A DNA stretch of 64,000 bases from Sipunculus nudus (taxonomy: Eukaryota > Annelida > Sipuncula > Golfingiida > Sipunculidae): positions 25,969,519-26,033,518 of the forward strand of contig CM049306.1 of assembly GCA_026874595.1 (NCBI GenBank). Direction: 5' to 3'. The position numbers and the translations under genes were made by a program. Below the pieces are notes generated by a model that was given only the letters and a program-made list of their open reading frames with translations, made no database searches and was not told the DNA's origin. Positions 52,505 to 63,856 of this stretch are shown here, piece by piece (the stretch's first letter is position 1; each line of letters opens with the position of its first letter).

Positions 52505-52550
52505 TTTCATAATGGATTAAATCAATTGAATTTTTCATAATTGATTAAAA

Positions 52551-53370
52551 TTGATTATGCATGCTCATGCAAAAAATGTAATCCTGTCAGAGATATACGC
52601 GAATACAAAGGAATGAACAGCATCAAACGGAGCCTTGCAAAGCCAACAGTCGACCTACAGCAAGTCGACCTTGGATGCACCAGATTGAGGGTTTCTTTAT
52701 GAATACCGATGTGCAAGTCACATTCTATACACTTTTTTCAAAGTAATATAGATTGTATATAAAATGATCCATTAATAATCAATTATCAGTCGTTTATATT
52801 TTCAGTCATCAATAATGATTTTAAAACCAAATCCTACCACTACTAAACATATCCTTTCTCATACTTCCACACTGTACATATCCTTCCTCATTCTTAGACT
52901 CTGTATATATCCTAGCACATTCTATGACTAGGTACATACCCTTTCTCATTCTTTGACTATCTACCTATCCTTTCTCATTCTTCGACCCTGTACATATCCT
53001 TTCTCATACTTTGACTCTGTACATATCCTTTCTCATTGTTTGACTTAAATAAAAAAAATGATTATGCATGCTCATGCAAAAAATTATACCGTAATCCTGT
53101 CAGAGATATAGGCGAACACAAAGTAACTAACAGCATCAAAACAGCCAACAATGTCTGACAACCCCTGGGATGCTGGTTCATTAATGGTTTCATTATGAAT
53201 CCTGATGTACATGTCATTTTCTTTCCTTGTCAATATTTTAGGTACTAGTATACTATAATCTTTTCAAAGTAATAGAGATCGTACATAAAATAATTGATTA
53301 ATAATTGATCATCAGTCGTATTTATTTTTTAGTCATAGGTAATAATTTTAAAACCAATTCCTACCACTGC
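52551..53370. repeat. Duplicated block of about 508 bp containing minisatellite
   Basis: gattatgcatgctcatgcaa at 52553 and 53061 starts two similar segments (catcaaaa..cagccaaca; tcataata..ttaaaacca), each followed by minisatellite sequence. Confidence 0.75.
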
Positions 53371-53379
53371 TATACATAT

Positions 53380-53930
53380 CCTTTCTCATTCTTCAACTCT
53401 GTACATAACCTTTCTAATTCTTTGACTCTGAACATTACCTTTCTCATAATTTGACTCTGTACATGTATATCCTTTCTCATTCTTTGACGCTGTACATGTA
53501 TATCCTTTCTCATTCTTTGATTCTGTACATGTATATCCTTTCTCATTCTTCGACTCTGTACATGTATATCCTTTCTCATTCTTTGACGCTGTACATGTAT
53601 ATCCTTTCTCATTCTTCGACTCTGTACATGTATATCCTTTCTCATTCTTTGACGCTGTACATGTATATCCTTTCTCATTCTTCGACTCTGTACATGTATA
53701 TCCTTTCTCATTGTTTGACTCTACATGTATATCCTTTCTCATTCTTCGACTCTGTACATGTATATCCTTTCTCATTGTTTGACTCTGTACATGTATATCC
53801 TCTCTCATTCTTTGGCTCTGACCATACCCTTCTCATTCTGTGACTCTGTATATATCCTTGCTCATTCTGTGACTTGGTACATATCCTTTCACTTTCTTTG
53901 ATTCTGTACCTATCCTTTCTCATTCCTCAT
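53380..53930. repeat. 33-bp minisatellite, right array with 66-bp higher-order pattern
   Basis: About 15 units of tcctttctcattctt(t/c)gac(g/t)ctgtacatgtata. Between about 53530 and 53700, units with ttcgactctg alternate with units with tttgacgctg, forming a dimeric higher-order repeat. The period is a multiple of three, so it gives long but meaningless open frames on both strands. Confidence 0.9.
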
Positions 53931-53991
53931 TTTTAGCCTGTGATGTTTCAAAGTGGAACATGTAATGCAAAACAGGTGTCCTCTATTACAG

Positions 53992-54163
53992 GTTGCCTCA
54001 TTCAAACAAGCAGAAGAGAAAGAAGTGGAATTAATGAGAGAGCTTCGTACTCGTAATATGGAGAAAGCCAATCAGGAGGGAGATGATGCTCGATACTGTA
54101 CCTGCCGCAAGGGTCGTGCAGGATATATGCTTCAGTGTGAACTCTGCAAAGACCTGTTTCATA
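53992..54163 (+). CDS. KDM5: KDM5 exon e17: charged helix and first half of PHD2
   Basis: Encodes VASFKQAEEKEVELMRELRT, a likely helix, then the start of PHD2: YCTCRKG...MLQCELCKDLFH. The QCELC motif is diagnostic of KDM5 PHD2. The zinc finger is split within the codon after the His. The acceptor is tctattacag and the donor CATA|gtaagt, phase 1. The same frame continues in e18. Confidence 0.94.
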
Positions 54164-54231
54164 GTAAGTCATGTTCAAGTCAAGTGTTATTCATCTTTAT
54201 TAGGATAATTTAGCTCATATATTTTAAAGTA

Positions 54232-55950
54232 TAACAGTGAAACCCTGGGCTGTAGACATCCCTGTGGGGCGGACACCCTTGCTATTCAGGACAATAGACA
54301 CTATGTTAGCCCAACAGTTAGATTACCCTTAATGGTCACCTAACAGCCCCCATGTTCTAATCCGGTACGTTTCTCACGACTCTCAAATAATCTCATTACC
54401 TAGGCAATCGGTAAAGGAACAAAACAAAAGACATTTTTCGCTTTATTTGCCTTTAAGTTTGTAATCTGCGGCCTTTAATAAGTTATGTGTTCTTTTTTCT
54501 TCAAAGCATTGCCAAAAAATGATAGTAATTTGCAGTTTCTCATAATCTAATTTTCACTGAAATGACATTGCCATCCGGATTTCGGGCCACATGATTCTTT
54601 CATAGGACCTGAACGAAGGATACTAAAGGAATTGCCTTGCTAGGTGTTTAAACATGTGAATGGTCACGGGTCATGACTTTTCGTTGTATCCATAGACTCA
54701 TTCTGGCTTTTAGATCAAAGACGTTAACTGTTAACCATTTGAGTGACTTGTACAGTCAGTCATAGCTAAGAATGGGGAACTCTTATTTTGGTAAGCTTTT
54801 AATAGCTGTTCACATGTCAGTCCTTTCAGTTAACTGTTAACCATTTGAGCTACTTGTACCGTCAGTCATAGCTTGGAATGGGGAATGTTGGTAAGCTTTT
54901 ATTAGCTGTTCTTATGTCAGTCCCTTAAAATAATTTTTTCCAGTTCTGATGAAAACATAACCTATGTCCCTGAATTGAACCAATCACTGATAGTATAATA
55001 GATGCCTCATTGATACAAGTGACCCATTCTAATCACATTGGGCATATCTTACCTTTTTTGTCCCCTGCTTTCACAAAAACAGGGGACTTTGATTTGGGTT
55101 TGTCTGTCTGTCCCTCTGTCTGTCCGTCTGTCAGGTTTTCGCTTCCGTGTGATAAATTTCCTAAATATTATCTGATTTCATTCAAATTGGGTCAGTGATT
55201 GCTTGCATGCATACCTTGGTTGGGATTGGATTTGGATTGTCTGTCTGAATTTTATTTATCACCAGCTTCAAAACAAAATTTTCCCTTTTGTTCCCAATTC
55301 ACAACAAAAATAATGACACGTGGAGACATCTTCAGGGAATAATGAAAACTAAAACACAGGCACTGTGACATGTGGAGACATCTTCAGGGGAAAAAAAAAC
55401 ATTCAGAAGGCAAGCACGAAGATCAAAGGATGCTAAAATAACAAGAGGCAGAAGCAGGAGGACATAAATTCCACTAATTTGCTTATTCATTCTTATTCAT
55501 TCGTCTTTAACTTAGTGATTGCAAAGAATGTTATTACAACTATAAAGGAGAACTTAACAGATATTGTGTCACTTACTACATGATTCTTTAAAGACCAGGA
55601 AAAGAGTGAGTGGTTATGACTTTAGACAGACATGGAAAATATGATAAGACATACAATGTCTGTACAAGTTTAGTCCTGCCATTGTTAGGTGATATAAGAA
55701 AATTCCATTCTCCAACAAATATTGAGGTTTATGACCCATTTAAAATTCATGTAATAACCTCAGAAATAAGAAAAAAATAAATAAAAGCTAGTGATAATAA
55801 AATTAATTCACGTATAATATGGTCGTTGACAAATGCGAAAGTAGAAAAAAAAAACACCATTTACCCAACCCCCCTCTAGGGCAGACTCATTTCTATTACA
55901 GACAATTTGTCCTGTCCCCTGACTGTCTGCTATAGAGGGGTTTCACTGTA
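54232..55950. mobile_element. TIR element with CAGTGAAACCC ends in the intron splitting PHD2
   Basis: The left end AACAGTGAAACCCTGG and the right end (reverse complement TACAGTGAAACCCCTC) match. Nearby words ggacaccc..aggacaat and attacagacaatttgtcctg also pair loosely. No transposase was seen. It contains another repeat opening at 55060. Confidence 0.5.
55060..55087 (+). repeat. 5' hairpin of a further Helitron-like family (GTCCCCTG...CAGGGGAC)
   Basis: Perfect 8-bp arms around a 12-nt loop, followed by a GTCTGTCTGTCC-rich run, the same kind of opening as families B to E. No 3' end was located. Confidence 0.5.
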
Positions 55951-56203
55951 TATTATGTTCAGTAGTGTTCTTAACAAATGTATTATGCATTGTGAGTATG
56001 AGTTCAGATTCAAGTTTAAAGTAATATCTTTTTGCTGTGCTTGAATATGTATTTCTTAAAAGGTCAGCAGTATAGTGAAAGGTATTTAAGGCAGGTTGCT
56101 TATTAAAAATGATAGCACAAAAAAGGATAAGAAATTTTTGTGATAACTTTGTTACTTGACAGTTAAATGTGGATCACTTACTGTAGTATATCTCCCTTTT
56201 AAG

Positions 56204-56806
56204 GTACATGTGTACCCCTGCCTAAGTCAGCTCACCTGAAGAACAAAGTCTCGCAAGCTACTGTGGTACAAGCTGGGAGAGATTTCAAATTCTTGTGTCC
56301 ATTATGTTTGCGGTCAAGGAGACCACGTCTAGAGACAATCCTGTCACTGCTAGTGTCCCTACAGAAGCTACCGGTCAGACTTCCAGAAGGTGAAGCACTG
56401 CAATGTCTGACAGAAAGAGCCATGGCCTGGCAGGACCGGGCAAGACAGGCATTAGCAACAGATGAACTCGCATCAGCCTTGGCCAGGCTCAGTGTTTTAA
56501 GTCAACGTATGGTAGAACAAGCTGCACGTGAGAAAACAGAAAAGATCATCAGTGCTGAAATCTTAAAAGCTGCCAGTAACCCTGAACTGCAAGGACACTT
56601 ACAAAATGTGACACAGACTGCATTTGGTGGGCCAGATTCAGAGTCGGTGAATGGTGATGGAGACAGCCCTATGCAGGATACACAGCTGAGCTCAGAGGAG
56701 CCTGTCAGTACAGATGAGGGGCCAGTCGAGGTAGACCCATACCCTATAGACCTCAGCTGCATGTCATCAGAACATGCATATTCATCAGCCTCCAAGGCAA
56801 ATCTGG
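56204..56806 (+). CDS. KDM5: KDM5 exon e18: second half of PHD2 and following helical/acidic region
   Basis: Two hundred codons. It completes PHD2 (STCVPLPKS...[12 protein letters not shown]), then runs through the conserved [20 protein letters not shown] helix (KDM5B: LEKILPLLASLQRIRVRLPE) and [16 protein letters not shown]. The last third is Ser/Glu/Asp-rich and poorly conserved ([16 protein letters not shown]). The function of PHD2 in KDM5 is less settled than that of PHD1 or PHD3. The acceptor is tcccttttaag and the donor CTGG|gtgagt, phase 1. Confidence 0.94.
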
Positions 56807-57210
56807 GTGAGTAGCTTTCAGTTTCATGCATGTAACTTGCAACTCCACCATGGTGGTTACCGGCAAGGAAAATCAATTCAGCATGAATATTCATCTGTCC
56901 CCAGGCAAATTAAACTGAACAGCATTAACATTTTAACACTTTGTAAGCATAATTTGCTGGCTGTATCAGTAGGAATAATGTTAAAGAAAAAAATGTTTCT
57001 TTTGGTTGACTCTTCTGGATACATATTTGGTGATCTTTGAATCAAATCTGGTGAGAAACTTTTAAATTGTAAGCCTCTATATAAACATGACTTCTTACAT
57101 CAATTAACATTGAATGCTGCACAGGTAATAAAATAAATACAAAATTTCCTGTCTGATCAGATTACACAGTATGAACTCTTGCATTATGTGCAAGTAAGAA
57201 CTTGCTTTTT

Positions 57211-59058
57211 TATGCCCCCGCCACATAGTGGCCGGGGCATATAGTTTTACCCATGTCCGTCATTCCGTCCTTCCGTCATTCCGAAATCAAACAGTTGCCT
57301 GCAGATATTGGCCTGTTTTTTGGTGTGTGGGCAGATATTGACCAGTTACAGATCGAGTTCGCGTTTTGTCCCGGTTGACCTACTTTTGACCGTTTTACGG
57401 CTCCTAAACTTAAAAAAATTCATGAAAAATAGAAATTTCATGACAAATACACATGTACGGACTTTTTTTCGCAATGCCTGCAGATATTGGCCTGATTTTT
57501 GGTGTGTAGGCAGATAATGACCAGTTACAGATTGAGTTCACGTTTTGTCCCAGTTGACCTAATTTTGACTGTTTTACGGCTCCTAAACTTAGATAATTTC
57601 ATGAAAAATAGAAATTTTCATGACAAATGTACACATGTACGGACTTTTTTCGCAATGCCTGCAGATATTGGCCTGATTTTTTGTGTGTGGGCAGATATTG
57701 ACCAGTTACAGATCGATTTCGCGTTTCGTCCCGGTTGACCTACTTTTGACCGTTTTACGGCTCCTTAACTTAGAAAATTTCATGAAAAATAGAAATATTC
57801 ATGACAGATACACATGTACGGACTTTTTTTCGCAATGCCTGCAGATATTGGCCTGATTTTTGGTGTGTGGGCAGATATTGACCAGTTACAGATAGAGTTC
57901 GCGTTTCGTCCCAGTTTATCTACTTTTGATTGTTTTACGGCTCCTGAACATAGAAAATTTCATGTTAAATATAAATTTTCATGACAAATACACTTGTACA
58001 GACTTTTCTATGCAATACCTGCAGATGTTGGCCTGATTTTTGGTGTGTGGGCAGATAATGACCAGTTACAGATCGAGTTCATGTTTTGTCCCAGTTGACC
58101 TACTTTTGACCATTTGACGATGCTCTAACATAGAAAATTTCATAAAAAAGTGCACATGTATGGACTTTTTTTCGCAGTGCCTGCAGATACGGGCCTGATT
58201 TTTGGTGTGTAGGCAGATAATGACCAGTTACAGATCGAGTTCTTGTTTTGTCCCAGTTGACCTACTTTTGACCATTTGACTGCTCCTGAACATAGAAAGT
58301 TTCATGAAAAATAGAAATTTTCATAACAAATGCATATTGACACAATGTGGTAATGAACAGTTCAATTGTATATAATGTCCGGCGGGTCACAGTTTATGTG
58401 TCAAAGTAATGTTTATAATAATATAGCGTTCGTTCAGATGTTCCGTTGTCTTGAGGGCGCAGCGGGAGAAACTCGACCAGATTACATCCGTGCAGACACG
58501 AGGGTACATCCAAAACTGGTGGGCTGGCGGGTTGGGGTCCGGAGGCGGGAAACCCCGCATGGCAGTAACTGATAGCTTGCGAGAGGGCTCGCATGACTGA
58601 TATTGATATTTCGCGAGAGGACTCGCAAACAGGAGCTATTTTATTGTACTTCTTATTACAATATGTACTGACTTTTTTTCCTCAATGCCTGCAGATACCA
58701 CCCTGATTTTTTATGTGTGGGCAGATAATGAGAGTTACAGATCGAGTTCACGTTTTGTCCTGGTTGACCTACTTTTGATTGTTTTAACGGCTCCTAAACA
58801 TAAAAAAATTCATGAAAGACAGAAATTTTTATGGAAAATGCACATGTATGGACTTTTTTTCACAATGCCTGCATATACTGGCATGATTTTTGGTGTGTTG
58901 CTTGATAATGACCTGTTACAGATGGAGTTTGCATTTTGCCCTTGTTGACCTACTTTTGACCATAAGACACCTCCTGAACTTAAAAAATTTTTCAAAATTT
59001 TACAAATGTTTCTAATTTGCCCCCGGCGGGGGCATTTGTGTCGTTCCGACACATCTAG
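57211..59058 (+). mobile_element. Family B Helitron-like element with about seven units and a foreign insert
   Basis: 5' hairpin TATGCCCCCGCCACATAGTG..GGGGCATA. The 180-bp units run to about 58340, then a GC-richer 315-bp segment, then units resume at about 58660. 3' arm GCCCCCGGCGGGGGCAT, hairpin TGTGTCG-TTC-CGACACA and CTAG (59055-59058). This is the cleanest copy of the ends. Confidence 0.8.
58341..58655. other. GC-rich insert in family B array, with paired hairpins
   Basis: Unlike the 180-bp unit. It contains GCGAGAGGGCTCGC (from about 58577) and GCGAGAGGACTCGC (from about 58612), each a short hairpin, and a G-rich run at 58521-58549. Function is unknown. Confidence 0.7.
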
Positions 59059-59069
59059 TTTAGTTCATT

Positions 59070-60433
59070 ATTGTATCTGCCAGAACATTTGGGGATTCTA
59101 TGTTTTCATGCGGGTTCCACCGCCGTGTTCGTTTCCAGAGAACTCGTCTAAGACCCTTGGACCGAACTTTCCAAACCTGGCATAGTTATTTGCTCACCTA
59201 TATAGTTGTGCGTAACAAAGAGGTGGCACCACCTGTCATCCTTTTTCTGCAATATGAATCTGGGTATCTTAGTGATAACACTAAACAGCCCAAATCCCAA
59301 GAGTGGTTCAAGGTATTGAGCTGAAATTTTGCATATTCATAGTTCTTGGATCTCTCAATTTTGTTCTCAAGACTGGTGGCACCACCAGCAATGATTTTTG
59401 CATGGCTTCCATCCATGCGTAGGGCATCTTTTCATCTTAGTGATTGGTACGATGTATTAGGCTGATATTTTGCATGTTCATAAATCTTGGATACCTCCAT
59501 CTCCTACTCAAGACTGGTGGCACCATCTGCAGTCATTTTCATGTGCATCCACCCATGTGTCTGCCTTTGGTTAAAGTGCTCATATGTCAGGAGTTGTCCA
59601 ATGTATTGGTCTGAAATTTGGCATGTCCATCCGTCTTGGAGAGTTATCACTTAGGCCAGACAGGTGGCACCACCTACCTTTCCTTTTATTGTAAAATACA
59701 TTGATGCTCTTTTCTCAGGAGTGGTTTGCTGTATGGGCCTGAAATTGTGCATGTCCATAGATCTTGGATACCTCCATCTCATACTCAAGACTGGTGGTGC
59801 CATCTGCAATCATTTTCATATGGCTTCCAACGGTGTTTTTCCTTTGGATGAAAATTGCTGAATATCTTTCCAGCTTGGAGAGTAATCTTGTAAACCAGAC
59901 AGGTGGTGCCACCTACCTCCCCGTTTTGGTAGAATAAATTAATGCCCTTTTCTCAGGAGTGGTTTGCCAGATTGGCCTGAAATTGTGCATGTCCGTAGAA
60001 CTTGGATACTTCCATCTCGTATTCAAGACTGGTGGTGCCATCTGCAGTTGTTTTTGCATGGTGTCCCATCTGTCCATTTGCTTTGGGTGAAAATTGCTCA
60101 TCTCTGGAGTGGATGGATTTAACAGCCTGAAATTTTGCATGTTTATCTGTGTTGGATAGCTTTGTTGTGGGCCAGACAGATGGTTCCACCTGCTGTTCAA
60201 TTTCAATAGAATACATTGATGCACATTTTCTCAGTAGTGGATTGGTGTCTCGGCCTGAAATTTTGCATAGTGTATCCATCTATAGATCTATTTTGGTGAA
60301 AATGTACAGGTAAGAGGAGTTAAATTGGCATCACTGATGTCACAAATTTGGAGTCATGTAAGTGCCTTACTTTACTCATGCCTCTGTGATTAGGCAGATA
60401 CACATAGTTGCTTGTCCACTGCCTGTATTCTAG
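59070..60433 (+). mobile_element. Family A element, diverged subfamily (A')
   Basis: The 5' leader gtatctgccagaac...ggttccaccgccgtgttcg matches the 5' ends of other family A copies. Internal half-units carry ggtggcaccacct, ggtggtgccatct and similar instead of GGCGCC. 3' end gcagatacac, weak hairpin and CTAG (60430-60433). It lies 12 bp after a family B element and 83 bp before exon e19. Confidence 0.7.
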
Positions 60434-60516
60434 TTTAATTTACACATTACTGAAGATGGTCCCATGGAGTATAATAAAAACTAACTGTAACACATTCTGT
60501 ACTCTTTCTTATTCAG

Positions 60517-60731
60517 CTTTGCTGCCCCCAAAGAAACATCCTCGAAAAACTCCCCTGGTTTCACGGCAGGATAACCCGGTTCTTCAGCTGTCTGACCTGG
60601 CCAAGGCTCAGCTGGAGGAGCTGATGATGGAGGGGGACCTGCTGGAAGTGTCACTGGATGAGACGCAGCACATCTGGCGCATCCTCCAGGCATGTCAGCC
60701 TCACAAAGACGATGCCTTCCTCATGCTGGAG
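60517..60731 (+). CDS. KDM5: KDM5 exon e19: conserved helix after PHD2
   Basis: Opens [18 protein letters not shown], then [20 protein letters not shown] and [13 protein letters not shown]. The latter corresponds to VNELLMEAQLLQVSLPEIQELYQTLLA in KDM5B. The acceptor is cttattcag and the donor GAG|gttagt, phase 0. A family A element ends 83 bp upstream of the acceptor. Confidence 0.93.
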
Positions 60732-62295
60732 GTTAGTGATTCATCTTACATTCACACTGCATTGTATAACATGGCAACTGACTTAAAAGTTATAATTTAT
60801 GTTTGGAGAATTATGTTGAAATATTCAGCCTGAACTCCCGTGCTTCATTAACATATTTAAATGAGATTTGGTTTTCAAAATACACACACGCCACCTATTG
60901 GTAAGGCGAGTACTATGACCGTTTGAACATTTTAGTACACGGCTTTATTTGGACAGGCGACCAGTGTGAAACCTTGATTCTTTGAAATAAATCAAATATA
61001 TACCAATCCTGAATATATAGCAAGTTTTAATAGACAAACCATACAAGAAACCGTGTCAGTGCATCGAAGTGGAGCAAGCGAGCGTGTCACAGGCACCGCT
61101 TCAAACCCGATCTTTGACACTGTACCCTATCGTTGCTAAAACAATACGCGCATTTTTAATTATAAACAATGATGCAAAGGCTACCTATGATCCATATTCC
61201 GAGCTGCCATCTCTGTGCTAATCATATAAATTATTCTTTAGGCGTTAATTTGACTCGGTGTTTTCGCCCGTGAACCACCGCTTCGGTGGCCATATTCACA
61301 GGGTAAACATGCACCCACTGACTCATGTCACGGGTCGTAACCATGGAGACGACACACTTCGCTGACCCAAAAACTAACTTCAGAGCGGCCAAGCTGTGTG
61401 CATGTGCAGTATAGGCCATATAGCATTGCCTTTACATGTATAAGCTCATCGGAAGCCTGCTCTGCACGTGATTAGTAGCTGTTTTGCAGTTAACGTTCAG
61501 TTTTATATCATTAAGAAAGTTACAGACCTGTTTGCACCGGTTTTTTTTTATAAAAAAATATTAAAATACCGTCACGGTAAAAGGGCTTTCTGACAATATT
61601 TACAGCCTTAAGAAGGCTCATCATGCAGCGCTCAAGGCTATCGTAGTTGGTCAAAATAATGTTCTTGGCCCTGTGATAAGTTGTACCATCCCATATAATT
61701 TATTTTTAAATTGATCTGTTTTTCATATTGTAGCCATATTTTGGCTATTTCATCATCTGTTTGTGTTGTATTCTCGTGTACATCCATAGGGGTTGACCTC
61801 GTGACTGACGGCGCTCCGGCCTCCGCGCTCAGGAACCAGCTGACGCTCACAAAAATGTGTACCCTGGTTTTGCTAAACCACTTTGAAGTCTGATATTTTC
61901 CATAACCGTATATTTTATTATGCTCTTTCATTTGAGTATGGTCAGTTTACTGCTGCCGGTAAATTTACCCACTGTTTCATGGATCTTCTGAGCGGTCCCC
62001 CTCGACGTGTCAGTAGGTCATAGACATGTTGAAAGAGGCCATTTAACAAGTAACATGACAATGGTCATATGATTTAATAATATCCATTGCCTGCTACAGA
62101 TGGCAGGACACAACTATGAGTGGACAGACAATTTTATCATACTAACATTGAAAAATAATGGCGTCTGAAAAATGACCCGAATCGGAGTACATCTGTGGGC
62201 ATTCATCTTTGTTTTTACCGCTAGGGGTCGGGGCAATCGCCCCTCAAGTAAACAAAGACCACGTGCCGACGCATGGGAGATCAGGCTGTATTATT
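60732..62295. other. Intron after e19, unassigned, partly GC-richer
   Basis: 61040-61440 is richer in CG dinucleotides than the surrounding sequence. No exon or element was identified. Open frames here (for example 61231-61419 minus) are not recognised. Confidence 0.5.
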
Positions 62296-63295
62296 GTATG
62301 GCCAGACATAGTCTGGAGATACTATGGTTTAGGCACGGTCGCGCCGCCGCTGCCGCCGCCGCAGAGATTTCTTTTGGACACAATAACTCAAAAAATATTT
62401 CACGGATCTTTACCAAACTTGGTATATGTATAGATATGGGTGAGAGGACGACGCCTATTTAAAATGAGGTCATGACCTCAACTAGGAGAGTGACCTTGAC
62501 CTTGAATAGGTTCAATTTTGGGGAAAATCACACAAATTCTTAAATATCTCAAGAAAATTTGCATGGATTGATCCCAAAATCAAGTTGATCGAAGATCATG
62601 GATAGGTTTGTCATGTTCCAGAAACTGGTGGCGCCACCTATTATTCTTTACTTGTTTTCATGCCGTTTAATATCCCCAAAATTGCTACTTGACAGTACTG
62701 TGAGCATTATAAATCAAAAACTAATGGACAGATTTCTTTCATATTATGCAAATACATAGATATGGGTTATGGGATGATGTATATATAAATTGGGGTCATG
62801 ACCTTTGCTATGAGAGTGGCCTTGACCTTGAATATTGCCATATATGGTGAAAATCACACAAAATCATTAATTTCTCAATAAGGGATGCATGCATTGGTCC
62901 AAAAATCAACTTGACCTAAGATCTTGGATAGTAATGTCATGTACCGGAAACAGGTGGCGCCACCTGTTATTCTTTTACTTGTTTTGTGCCGTTTAATACC
63001 CCATCATTGCCATTTATCAGTACTGTGAGCATTATAAATCAAAAACTAATGGACAAATTTCTTTCATATTATGCATATACATGGATATGGGTTATAGGAT
63101 AATGTTTATTTGAATAGGGGTCATGACCTTTCCAATGAGTGGCCTTGACCTTGAATATTGCCATATATGGTGAAAATCACACAAAATCATTAATTTCTCA
63201 ATAAGGGATGCATTGATTGGTCCAAATTTCTTAAAGGGGGGGGGGATTAATTGTCTGGGGATACTATGGCACCTGCGGTGCCAAGAAATATCTAG
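62296..63295 (+). mobile_element. Family C Helitron-like element, full length, about 1 kb
   Basis: 5' hairpin GTATGGCCAGAC...GTCTGGAGATAC (62296-62322). Internal tandem units of about 325 bp start with ggtcatgacct at 62468, 62798 and 63119. Two units carry GGTGGCGCCACC (62627 and 62952). The 3' end has GTCTGGGGATAC, hairpin GGCACC-TGC-GGTGCC and CTAG (63292-63295), then T. Confidence 0.78.
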
Positions 63296-63663
63296 TTGTA
63301 TTTATAATATTGATTATGTTGAATGTGGTCTTCATTTGAAGTCATGCAAGTACAAATGAAAATATAGAATCAAAGTTATTAGGCACACATGAAAAATTTA
63401 GAATGGATCCATGATATGGCAGAATGGCGGGATATATTGCCTATTTATGACCCAAAAGTCAAAAGCTTAGTTGAGAGGGTTTTATAAACATTGCTGAAAA
63501 TGAAGCAAATATATATACCACCTGGAAGTCAATGAAAATTCAAGTTAAGAAGGTTTCTTAAACACTGCTTAAACGGAGCAAATGGCACAGATTATTATGG
63601 TGTCATGTTGCTGGAGAATTAAAAAAATGAAAATATAATAAAAATGCATGTACCTTATTTCAG

Positions 63664-63856
63664 TGTGGCTCTGGAGAAGGAGAAAGGACTAAAGTGAAAA
63701 CAGAGGTCATTAAGACTGAAGGGTTAGAGAAAAAGAAGAAGAAGAGGCGTTCAAAGGTTGAAGGAGAGTTTACCCCAATAAAAACAGAAGCAGGAGTTGA
63801 TAGTGATGCACCAAAGAAAAAGAAGGTCAAGGTCATGAAAGACAAAGATGGAAAAG
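63664..63856 (+). CDS. KDM5: KDM5 exon e20: lysine-rich tail with NLS before PHD3
   Basis: Sixty-four codons that are low in complexity: CGSGEGERTKVKTEVIKTEG, then a KKKKKRRSK cluster and PKKKKVK (from 63811), an SV40-type nuclear localisation sequence. Three SUMO-consensus sites (VKTE, IKTE, IKTE) occur. Vertebrate KDM5B has a similar Lys-rich tract between the PHD2-proximal helix and PHD3. The acceptor is ttatttcag and the donor AAAG|gtaatt, phase 1. Position and phase support the call, though sequence similarity is weak. Confidence 0.82.

Noticed and set aside
53370-53843. Repetitive open frames on both strands (YMYILSHS, RKDIHVQ, NEKGYTCTES types)
   Set aside because: A 33-bp period keeps several frames open on both strands at once. 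This is minisatellite, not protein.
50130-53930. CRISPR-like regular repeats
   Set aside because: The 33-bp units are contiguous with no unique spacers, and the DNA is eukaryotic.
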